NCBI GenBank assembly: GCA_025200525.1
Contig: CM045770.1
Span: forward strand, 135,064,200 to 135,128,199
DNA length: 64,000 bases
Source of the DNA: Camellia lanceoleosa
Lineage: Eukaryota > Streptophyta > Magnoliopsida > Ericales > Theaceae
Direction of reading: 5' to 3'
Of the stretch, positions 10,546-20,900 are shown piece by piece. The first letter of the stretch is position 1; every line of letters begins with the position of its first letter. A program made the position numbers and the translations under genes. The notes beneath the pieces are model-generated. The model had not been told where the DNA came from and did not search any database. It worked only from the letters and a program-made list of their open reading frames with translations.

Positions 10546-13500
10546 TGTAACACGTCCGCGGGGGACCACGCGCTACAGTTCGGACTCCCTTTTGTTTGTC
10601 GGTTCTAAATCTGAACCAAAGAGTCCAAATCCGGCAAATCGTTTGAGAAAACAGATTTTTCGAAAAGTAGTGCCAAACATGGATCAAGCTTTGCTGACAT
10701 GAGAGTCGCCACCTAAATATTTTTAAATTGGGAAATTTAGGAAACCCGACTTCATCAAGGCCACATGTCCGTCATCACCAAAGTGGTCTTGGCTCAGAGC
10801 TTGGGTACGATCGGGAAGGTCATTTATGAGCACTTTCGCCGGTCCAAGACCGCCTCTACTAACCGTGATATCCGCTTTTGAAAACTTTATATGCTCTTAT
10901 TCGGTTATTAACCTAGAATTACTATGTGATGCGACAACACAAAAGTATAGACTAGATCGCCTAACTTGGAAATAAACATTGCATATCCGCTTTTGTCTCG
11001 AAAAACGTGTTGTTTTTTTTGCTACTCGAAGTAGGCTAAAATGCGGATTTCAACGAGTTGTTCCAACTCGTGCAATCCAACCTCCATCCACGTGCATTCA
11101 TGCGCTTTATCTCACATAAGCACTTAGCCACATGTTAAGCATATTGTCATGGTAAACATTCACACGCATGCGATATGCTAAAGCCATAAAACTTACATCG
11201 CACGCGCCAAAACAAGAACTGTTAGCAAACATGCATGTCCTAGTTCATGTTAAGTGGCTAATGCAACACAGGCAGAAATGCAATCTAGAGTAGGCTCGGC
11301 TGACCCTAAACATGGCATGTGAAATGCGATCAAATAGCATGTATTCAATTTGGAATTGAAAATACAATGCAGTTTGTATGATGTACCGAGCCCGGTGTAT
11401 GTAAACAAATGCATGAATGCACACATGCATTGCATAAGGTATGCCAATTTAAATGTGCCCTAATCTACCAACATAAGCGGGTAAATAAAAGGGAGAAAGA
11501 AATGGGGGTTGGAAGACATACACCCACTCACACACACTTATTACAATTGCGCCCTCGCTCGGAGGGACCAAAATAATGATACAGACCGAATAAATAATTA
11601 ACTAAACTAGCTAATTAAATATTACAAATTGACTAAATTAATTAAACAGATTAATTAATCTAATTAAAGCAATAAACGCCAAGGATGAGGGCCGGATACA
11701 TGCATGCCCGGGATCCAGTTGCCATAGCCTCTGCTATACATCGCCATACTCCTTTAAAAAATTGCCAAAGTTCTGGATTGCTTCTTCCGGTGCCAGGAAC
11801 ACCATCGCTTAAGGGGATGGCCACCGCCAAGGGATATGATCACCGCCACATATTATGATATCGCCGTTATTCTTTGGTTTGCCGGCACTTAATGCTTGGC
11901 CGGCCAAAAATTGTCGCAGAACTCGCAATTTGACAAAGCAGAGGACAAGCAGGTATGGTATGGCAATTCACAGCATGTGTGCACCATACTCATCCCACTT
12001 CATGTAGAGGGCTCAATGGGGCATGTGCCTCGATCCTGACCATCAATCGCGATTTCTATGCGTGATGGCCCAAAGGACCAAGAATGCAACTTCAATGTCA
12101 AATGCAAGCAGTGCAATGAAGCAAATAAAGGGGCCAAACCTCGATCATACATCACTTCAAGCGGTCCAAGAAGCATACCAATGCAACAAGGCCCTAAGCA
12201 TGTGATCTAGTATGCCATATGGACGATGCGAGGCACTTATATAAGCATACAAGTAGGCACAAGGCAAGTATGCAAACTAAGCAATGAGATGGGCTTACAC
12301 ATGAATTGGGCAGCTCTAACAAGGCTCAAAACAAAGGGCCAAAGTGCCTAGAGATAGAGACTAAACGCACGCACACACATGCAAGTGTTAAGGCTCAAGA
12401 CTTAGGCATGCAAAAGCAACTCTCATACACACTTAAAGAGGCCAAACATGGGCAACTAGTATGCACTTAAAGCTCGAAATTTAAGTTAAACATGATGCCA
12501 AATCATGCAATGAAGTATGCCAAACAAATCATGCAAATGGCCTAGGCTTAAGGCTAATCAAAGATGCATTGAACTACACCTAGCATAACCACTCATGGCA
12601 ACACTTAACCAACCAAAATCGTAGTTTTAACACCTAAAACTAAGCCCAAAATAACACTTAGATAGCATCTAAATGACATGGATCTAAAGGCATGCAATAT
12701 GGCCAACACATGGAACATACAACATGTGCTTTTAAGGCATTAAAGAAGCAACTAAAGCATGCATACAAGCACACTAAAAAGTCTGAAATAACATGTAAGA
12801 GGGTTCCAAACCCTTGAAAACATGGAGGCAATGCATCCTACACATGCACATACTTGAAGCATACAAGCTACAATACAAAGGGGCAATACAAAGCATGTCA
12901 AGATTGACTCAAACGACCATGGACAGAGCTAAACCATGGCAAAATAAGCATACAAGCTTCACAAACTCAAGTCTAAAACATGTTAGAAACTAAGGCTAAC
13001 AAGCTAGTCATGTTAAGGCAATATTAAGGCATTACAAAGTAACTATGCAAATCATGCAAAGAGTACTAAAACCAACTTGAAATCATGTTATAACATGGCA
13101 ATATAAGCATGGAAAACAAGTTAAACATGCTCAACACACACTCAAGCATGGAGCTCCTTATGAAGCAAAATTTGTCCTTTTCAAGGACATCAAGGAGAGG
13201 GGTGGCCCTCTTCTTGAGACTTCATAGTATGCTCTTCACCACTGAAATCACTCAAGATTTCAGTGGTGAAGAGATCCTCTCACCAAAATCTCGGATCTCA
13301 ACCAAAATGGCACAAAAGGACCCTTTTCAGGGCCTAAAAGGGGTCAAACTTCCCCACACCACAAGACACTCTTAATAGAGAGTAAAGAGGGTCAAAAATC
13401 AGGACTTTCTTGTGATATGTGCTAGGCACAATAACAGGCCTAAGGTAGGTAAATTGAAGGTGCAAGAATGGGGTAAAAAGGAGTAAAGTTCTTACCCTTG

Positions 13501-14223
13501 TAGACCTCTTCACAAAGCTTGATGTTGTGGCTTTTGGACTCAAAACCAGTCAAGAACTTCAAGAATAAGCTCTGATTTTCAAGAATACCAAGAAAAGGTG
13601 GAAGACTAGGTGTGTTAGTGCAATAATATGAACTAAAACACCTAGAAAGCAAAAGAGAAAGGGAGATATAGGATGTGTATCTATCTTAACCCTAAAACCA
13701 GAGCTTGGTTCCCTCTAAAAATGGCTGAAACCTCTCAAGAATTCCCAACCCTTGAGCAAAGGGAAGAGCTTTCCCTCTTATAGGCCAAAAGCTTACAAGC
13801 TTAGCCATTAAGCAAGCTCATCCCTCCATACACGTGTATGGAGGGAAAGACAATTGCACACAGCTGTCTGAAAATATCTCAGAAAGCAAGTGCACAGTGG
13901 TCGGCTGGGAAAATTGGTCATTTCGCCCAAAATAGTGCCGACCGGCACAATAAAGTGCCGGTGGCAACTCTAGCCAGCCGATGGCCTCTAGCCCCAGCCG
14001 GTGGTGTGTGGGGATGCCTCACAAAGCATTCCCTGCCCTTCTAAGGCAAACACAAGTGTTTGTTGCAAAACCAAACACAAACGGTCGAGTTCGGAGGTCC
14101 TGAGGCAAGGCGCGCACAACCGAGAACTCCGGGAACTCCAAACGAACACGATCATGGATAATCACCGAGTGTCCCAACGGTGACGTCCAAGTCTTGAGGA
14201 CGGTCAAAAATGGGGTGTCTACA
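10546..14223 (-). repeat. 5' LTR of element 1 (LTR 1, 3.7 kb)
   Basis: Starts TGTAGACACCCCATTTTTGA at 14223 (minus strand) and ends ...GTTACA at 10546, with the primer site after it. Shared blocks with LTR 2 and LTR 3 include the opening, the CTTTTATTTACCCGC region, and the closing region with TTTGCCGGATTTGGACTCTT-like sequence. It has GC-rich clusters with CCGGC palindromes near its start (13930-14010) and at 11780-11930. The three LTRs belong to one family. Confidence 0.85.
13775..13782 (-). promoter_or_regulatory. Probable TATA box in LTR 1
   Basis: The minus strand reads GGCCTATAAGAGGGAAAGC, about 440 bp into the LTR. LTR 3 has TATAAATATGGG about 360 bp into the LTR in a similar setting, which supports a promoter role. 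Confidence 0.5.
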
Positions 14224-16565
14224 ATAGCCTGTCGGCAGTCCGCATAGTGGGTGGAGGCACAGCAGGAGGGTCCTGAGAATCATACCCCCACACCTGGCGC
14301 TGAAAGCGTTCCCCCAGGAACCAAGCCCTACCGACCGTCCTCGAGCAGAATCTATACTGAACTAGTCGATTCTCCGGTCTCGATTCTCGAGATCATCGCC
14401 AAAGATCGCCCAGGTTGCCAAGTGATTCATGGATAACCAAAGGCATAAATCAATCGTAAATCGTAATATATAGAGCAAGCCAAGAATGAAAATGAAAGGA
14501 ACCGAGAGTTCAAGTACCTGTCGCCTTAACAAGGTCGGCATCACGCAGAGAGAAGAGAGTCTCGAGGCCTCGATAAGTGCTCGCCTCAAACATCAATGAA
14601 AATAGAGTCATAGGAGGTCCCGCCACCTCCATCTCCGGAGCTAATGCGGGAAATATGCATATACCCATAGAAAAGAAAAGGCGAGGATGTGAATACAATG
14701 TGCTAAAAGGCGTAATATAGAGTGCAAAGTGCTGTGTGTGCAAAGTGAACAAGTAATGAGGAGCAAAATGTAAATCAAGAGGATGAATGTACCTCCTGTG
14801 CTCTCCAAGAGTCGCCAAGTAAGTCCTCACATGCGAGAGATCAAGGCCATGTAACAATAAAGGGTAGCAGGGCCGCCTAATCATACTGATTAACCTGTGA
14901 TAGGTCTACTAGGGCACTCAAGAGATACAGCCCGACCATGTTCCCTCTATCAGCAAACAGAGTGGTGCCAAAGAGGAAAATGAGGAAACCATGGGTATAC
15001 TGCTCGACCTCCTTGGGAGACTCAGGCTCCATCTGTGGCCGCCGGAAATGGGAAGAAAACCAAGTATACCGAACCCTCCCTAAGCTCATTCACAAAGTGA
15101 GTGCCCCCAATAGATGCATCCAAGCAGCCTCCCAATCGACCCATATCTTCGTCAGAATGGGTCCACCGCCTATGTTCAGGCCTGAGTACAAAGAAAGTCC
15201 AGCGGGGTCATGGTCATATCCCCGGTCGCAGAAAAATGGAAAGAATTGGTGGTGTCCCACCATCTCTTCGCTAGAGCAGCAAATAATGTCCTACTGATAA
15301 GACAGTGTGATAACCCCCTGCAGAATGGACCGAATCCTGCGAAGTCAACCAAGTCCCGGACAGCTTCCGGAAGCTCAAAGATACCACTCCTCGCAAGAAG
15401 GAGCCATATCCTCAAGATCGTGCGAGAGCCACCAAGATTTAGAATGAATGCATGTATCAGCAAATGAAGTGAAGATGAGCTGCAAGTGAAGTATTTTGGG
15501 CTGCGTGTTCAAATTTCAGAAAATTAGTGGGCTGTGTGTTCGCTTCAAATCTGGGCTGCGTGTTCAGTAAATCAGAGTTTAGGGCTGTGTGTTCTACTCT
15601 TAATCAAATGTGGTGTTCACTTCAAATCACTGCGTGTTCAAGAACTGAGTTTGGGATGTGTGTTCTACTCTTAATCGATGTGTGTGTTCGCTTCAAATCT
15701 GGGTCGTGTTCAAGAATCGAGTTTAAGGTTGTGTTCTACTCTTAATCACTGCGTGTGTTCACTTCAAATCAGTTGCGTGTTCAAGAACTGAGTTTAGGGT
15801 CATGTGTTCTACTCTTAATCAATGGGTCAGGTTCACTTCAACTGGGTCATGGTTCAAGAAATCAGCGTTTGGGACTGTGTGTTCTACTCTTAATCAGTGG
15901 GCTGTGTGTTCACTTTAAATCTGGGCTGTGTGTTCAGTAAATCAGAGTTTAGGGCTGTGTGTTCTACTCTTAATCAGTGGGCCGTGTGTTCGCTTCAAAT
16001 TTGGGCTGCATGTTCAGAAAATCTGAGTTTGGGACTGTGTGTTCTACTCTTAGTCAGTATGTGCTGTGTGCTCATTTTCAACTTCGGGCTGTGTGTTCGG
16101 TGAATCAATGTTTGAGCCGTGTGTTCAATTTCTAACTAATGTGTACTGTGCATTCACAATTATTCAATGTGCCGGGTGTTCACGAAATTCAAGTGTTTAA
16201 GTCACATGCTCAGGATGCAAGTACTATGTCATAAGCTAAACTGTGTGTCTAAGCATGGCAGGGGAATGGAATGCACGAGAGATACATAAAATAAAGTAAA
16301 ATACCTCTGCATCGTGGGAGAGGTGCTGCTCCGGCTCTCGCAGAAGGAGATCCCCTGGTACCCGATCATTGAACTCGGTGAAATGACGAAAAGTGGCTCG
16401 CGGAAGCCTATGTACCGCTGGGGCATATCGATCGGGAACAAAAGGGCAAACCCTCGGGGGCAATGTCATAATATCAAAATCATCTTCGGCGCCGGGAAAA
16501 CCTCCACCGTGAGGGAAATGACCCGCCATGTCAAGAAATCTGCAAAGAGAAGCAAAAATGAGCAA
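14224..16565 (-). pseudogene. PMD gene, antisense passenger of element 2, truncated by element 1
   Basis: On the minus strand a first coding exon follows a TTTGCAG acceptor and starts at an ATG (about 16527) reading MAGHFPHGGG; it ends near 16309 at a GTATTT donor. An intron full of tandem repeats follows. The core exon (15463 down to about 14880) reads ELPEAVRDLVDFAGFGPF, AKRWWDTTNSFHF, GDMTMTPLDF, then GTTLFADRGNMVGLYLLSAL, clearly the same family as the copy at 2495-5806. A frameshift lies near 15385, because the expected EEWY is in another frame. A second lies near 15180, and further stops follow. The reading stops abruptly at 14223, where LTR 1 begins. The promoter end faces the 3' LTR, as in element 1. 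Confidence 0.7.
15490..16120. repeat. 70-85-bp tandem repeat in PMD intron (element 2)
   Basis: GTGTTCTACTCTTAATC recurs with changes at about 15590, 15661, 15732, 15805, 15890, 15960 and 16040, separated by GGGCTGTGTGTTCACTT-like and ATCAGAGTTTAGGG blocks. At least seven degenerate copies occupy most of the intron between the first coding exon and the core exon. Confidence 0.85.
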
Positions 16566-16889
16566 AATGGGCCAAAATTGGAAAAAGTCAACAAAAAGTC
16601 AACTCTCGGGAAATGAAAAGTCAACAAAAGTCAACTCCCGAAAAATTTTCCAAATATTGAGACAAACTTACCTCAAGTGGTGAAAATGAGAAGAGACGCC
16701 CCGGAATCAAAATTTAGTCGGCTCAAAGTGCTTAACACTGGAAGATATTGCAAAAACAACTTGCGTGGAAGGCCGGAGGGCGCGTATAAAGTGCCAATTT
16801 GAAGGAGAAAATGGTCTAGGGAGTAAGGGAAGGAGTTTTCACAACTTTGGGTGTGATTTCGGATTGAATGGAGGTGTGTATATATAGAA
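16566..16889 (-). other. Upstream exon and intron region of the PMD gene (element 2)
   Basis: Between the TATA box and the coding exon, the minus strand has a C/T-rich leader and a possible donor (CACTTGAG followed by GTAAGT) near 16672. This suggests a spliced, non-coding first exon of about 190 bases. No protein is predicted here. Confidence 0.4.
16879..16886 (-). promoter_or_regulatory. TATA box of PMD gene (element 2)
   Basis: The minus strand reads TTCTATATATACACACCTCC, a strong plant-type TATA box. A GC-rich segment with GGCCGGCCGA-type palindromes lies just upstream (about 16930-16990). It suggests that the antisense gene had its own promoter. Confidence 0.6.
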
Positions 16890-17059
16890 ATGGGAAAAAT
16901 GACCAAAATGCCCTGCTTGGGCAGTGGCCTACGGCCACCTTTTCTCGGCCGGCCCCTTTACTTTTTTGTTCGGCCGATGGCCTCCTAGAAATGGCTGGTC
17001 TGCAGGTCCCCACCCCCTCCCCTACCTCTCTGCAAATTTTGAGAAAAATCGGAGTTCCC

Positions 17060-17889
17060 GGGACCTGAAAAAATTCAAGAAAAATGCACTTTCTGGCGCC
17101 GAATTGCTCCATCGGAACTTCAATTGCAATTTCTGACATGTGTCTCATCGTTATTCATCAAAATCAAGGTGTATCCTTTTTAAATATGTTGCGACCTCTC
17201 CGGGAGGTGAATCAAAGGCCGCGATCAAGTTGCCTTCACCGAAATGCGCGTTTCCAAGCTCGTTGTTGCGCAACAAGCGGGCGCCCTGATTTATGCTCGT
17301 TTTGCATTGTTTTGCACGTAATTTGCATTCTCATGAATATTTTGCATTGTCATGCATGATTTCTTGATGTATAATACAGAGTTTAAACATGCGTTGTCAC
17401 GCATTATCTTTTCTCACATTGCGATGCATTCATTCACGAATCGCGTGTGTCCAACTCTTGGAATCATAGGAATCGCATTGAATATATGTTGTTAGCATAT
17501 TGTTCTTGTTGAATTTCTATTTTGCGTGCACGATATTGTATGTACGGTTCATTTGAGGTGCGACTGCATTTAATCGCTGCAGTATCGATTCTCCGGTGAG
17601 ACGCGACGAGACTTGACTAATTCTCCGCATTCCTAATCGCATGAAATGTAGTTGTTGCTTTGCATTCTTGCTTAGAATCTGCATCTATTTGTCAATACTT
17701 GTTTATTACAACTTCTCAGACTTGCATAATCACCGCTCGTGTCTATCATTTGCATTTTGCCCCTTGCTGAAGGCACGCTCAAGGGCACACATATCTCTGT
17801 TCATCTTGTATGATTGTCTAAGTCTTCTACTTGTCAAAAATGGGTCGCCTCGGCTTTGACATTCACTCCCGCCACTTGACTTCCGAGTT
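17060..17889. other. Spacer between antisense PMD gene and 3' LTR of element 2
   Basis: Rich in TTTGCAT/ATGCATG phrases, as is the spacer at 0.5-1.8 kb in element 1 when read on its minus strand. It also contains a CGGGAGGTG...AAGTTGCC phrase found there too. No gene was recognised. This resemblance supports the same layout in both elements. Confidence 0.45.
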
Positions 17890-17905
17890 CACAAAGAGGG
17901 GCAAA
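17890..17905 (+). other. Polypurine tract of element 2
   Basis: CACAAAGAGGGGCAAA lies directly before the LTR start. Such a tract primes plus-strand DNA synthesis and marks the base of a 3' LTR. It fixes the orientation of element 2 as plus. Confidence 0.65.
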
Positions 17906-20900
17906 TCAGAGACACCCCATTTTTGACCGACCTTAAGACTCGGGGATGTCACCGGTTGAGCGCCGGTGATGTTGCATATCAGGCTCGCTCGTTGAAGTCT
18001 CAGAGTCGCGCCAGGCGCCTCTACCTCCGGACTTCCAACTTTCTCTCAGGCCTTGTCTCTTGCCATAACTGACTCGGTTTTCTGCTTTTTCCCGAGGGAG
18101 GAATGGTCCCAGACTATCTCCAGTGGCCGTGGAGCTACTTTTTCGTGGTCAGAGGCCATTTCGCCCATTTCGAGTCTTGCCGATTTTGAGCTCAGTCACA
18201 GGTGTGCCTCGGTTCGGACCGCCCAACCATCTTCGATTTCTCGGTTTTTGGCAGTGCCTCGCTTTTGTCATTATGAGGAACACTGGGCCTCATCGATGCT
18301 CACTTCGTGGGTCGAATGCCACTTTTGCTCGAAATTTCATTTTCGGACCCCGAACCTCGCTTTGGGCCCCGAGCATTCATTTTGCATCGGTTTTTGTTCA
18401 ATTTTGGCAGTACTGCTTTTAGCATCTAGAAGATCACCGGAGGATGGGAGGCCAGCAATTGTTGAAAACCAGTTTCCTCCTCCGCGCCTGCTTTTGCTCA
18501 CTTCCGCCAATGTTGAACACCCCGGGATATTTTCTTCGAGGGACTACATATTTGTGATGAGGGCACATGGGAGGACACTAAAAAGTGGTGGTCGGCCAGT
18601 AATTCAGATTTTCATTTTTGAGCCTCTTCTTCAAGTGCAATGTTGTGACTCCTGTTTCAGTGTTGCCAAATTCCAACCTTGGAACCTTATTCTACACACC
18701 TGGCAGGACCCTAAAACATGGTGGTCGGCCAGCAATTTTTTTGTCTCATTTTTGGCCATGGCCGGGGAGTGGTCGGTCGATAGTTAGGGTGGCTGCCACC
18801 ACCTTCAAAGCCACCGACCGGCCACTCACACCTCTTACAATGTCTACTGCTTCAAAATATCCCTGTCCTCCGGGGGATATTTTGGGAGGGAAAGCTTGGA
18901 TGCATTTCCCTCCCCTTTTACACCCTTTTGGTCTACTTAAGGGGTTGGACAGCTCCTTCCCTAGGGTTACAAAAATTCATCTCAAGAGCCTCTCTTCCAA
19001 AACCTCCATTTCCATAGCCAAAAATCCTAAAAAGCTTCAAGTCTCTAGCTCATTTCTTCATCAACCCTAAGCCTCACCATCACCACCTCCATTCCAGCAG
19101 CAAAGAAGTGATTTTCAAAGGCTAAGGACCAGCAAATTCAAGCCAAGAAGCATCAAAAGACTTGTCTTCAAGGGTAAGTCTTCATTTCCCTTTTTCAAGC
19201 ACTTTTTTGCTTCACTTTTTTACCTTACTTGCTCTCTGTTTTGGGCTCTGAACCCTACTAGTTTTAGGCTTATTTTGAGCCCCTCTACAACTTTGTAGAA
19301 GGGCTCAACTCTGTTTGGTGTCTCCATGACACACCTCTTTCAATATCACTCTTTATGCCATTATTTTGCATGCTTTATTTGACTTATGAGTGATCTGATT
19401 TCGAGCCTGTTATAAACTATGAGTGGGCTTATTTTGAGCCCCTCTTCAACATTGAAGAAGGGCTCAACCATGTTTGGCCTCTCTATCATGCACTTTCTTT
19501 GTAATCCTCCATATTTTCCATAAAATTGCATGATTTATTTGGCCTATTTTTGATCTGATTTGGAGCATCTCATGAACTAATATTATGCTTATTCAACATT
19601 GAAGAAGGGCTCAACCTGGTTTTCATGCTCTACACGCCACTTGCTTTGAATTCATGTTCTACTCCTATTTGGCATGCCCCTTTGAGCTTATTTGGCTTCT
19701 GTTTTGAGTCTTCATCAGGCCTGAAAAGAGCCTTGTTTTGGTCTTCTCATCATGTTTTGTTAAGGGTCTTAGGCCATTTGATGCATGCTTTTAGTACTTC
19801 ATGTTGTACTCCCTATTTGGTTCATTAATTTGCATGCTTTGTTAGGCTTACTTGGCTTCTGTTTTCAGCCTTCATCAGGCTTAGAAAGTGTCTTAAAATG
19901 ACCCATTCTTCATGTTTTGTTAAGGGTTCAAAGTTTTTTGGTGCATGCTTTTGGTACCTCATGTTGTAGCCTTTGTTGGCTCATTATTTTGAATGCTATG
20001 TTTAGCCTATCTAAATGCTGTTTTGGGGGATGTCATCTCTTGTAAATGTGCATATTTTTGGCCCCTCTTTAATTTTGTAGAACTGTGTTTTTCAGTTTGA
20101 GCATTGTATATACCACTTGCTTTGTAATTCTCCTCTTTTCCCCCATTTTTGCAAGCTATTTTTGCCATACTTGTGATCATTGTTTGGCCATACTTTGTAC
20201 TGAAAAAATGCTAGTTTAGGGGCTGCCTTGCTACTGTTTTACATGTTGTGTCCATATTGTGCATGTTTAGTAGGGCTGTGAGCCATTTCGGGTGCATAAC
20301 ATTGCATTTCGGGCATCGGATGTAATTTTGTCATAATTCAAGGGCTATTTGTGCATCATTTTAGCTACTGAAATTTGCATTTTTCATATGCCATATGCCA
20401 TGTCTCATTTGCATGTCATTTTTATGCCTTAGGGCCATGCCTTGGTTTGCGTGCCCGTGTGCACGCATTTCGAGGCACTTCATTTTTCATCTGACGGCAT
20501 CTTATGTGAGTGCGGCTGAGGCTCTCTCCTGTCAGTGTAAGCCCAATTTGCATTTTCATGCCTCTATATCGTTGCCTCGGTTTGCGTGCCCATGTGCACG
20601 CGTTTCGAGGCACTTCATGTTCATCTCATTTTCATCTGACGACATCTTATGTGAGTGCGGCTGAGGCTCTCTCATGTCAGTGTAAGCCCAATTTGTATTT
20701 TCATGCCTCTATATCGTTGCCTCGGTTTGCGTGCCCGTGTGCACGCGTTTCGAGGCACTTCATGTTCATCTCATTTTCATCTGACGGCATCTTATGTGAG
20801 TGCGGCTGAAGCTCTCTCATGTCAGTGTAAGCCCAATTTGTATTTTTATGCCTCTATATCGTTGCCTCGGTTTGCGTACCCGTGTGCACGCGTTTCGAGG

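Larger units (their letters stand above)
1..14223 (-). mobile_element. Element 1: non-autonomous Tat/Ogre-like LTR retrotransposon, 3' end off the left edge
   Basis: Read on the minus strand the order is: LTR starting TGTAGACACC at 14223 and ending at 10546, a primer site matching the 3' end of tRNA-Arg, a short gag, a spacer with tandem repeats, and an intron-containing PMD gene on the opposite strand near the presumed 3' LTR side. Very long LTRs, a tRNA-Arg primer and an extra antisense gene are known traits of the Tat/Ogre lineage of Ty3/gypsy elements. No reverse transcriptase, RNase H or integrase motif is visible between gag and the PMD gene, and the space (about 3 kb) is too short for a full pol. 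The element is therefore probably a non-autonomous derivative. The 3' LTR would lie left of base 1, so the target duplication cannot be checked. Confidence 0.75.

Noticed and set aside
14938..15297. Plus-strand frame opposite the second PMD core
   Set aside because: It is the antisense shadow of the PMD exon, whose motifs are on the minus strand.
18053..18787. A 244-residue open frame in LTR 2
   Set aside because: It lies in the 5' part of an LTR, has no recognisable domain, and is not conserved in LTR 1 or LTR 3 by eye. Probably chance in a GC-moderate segment.
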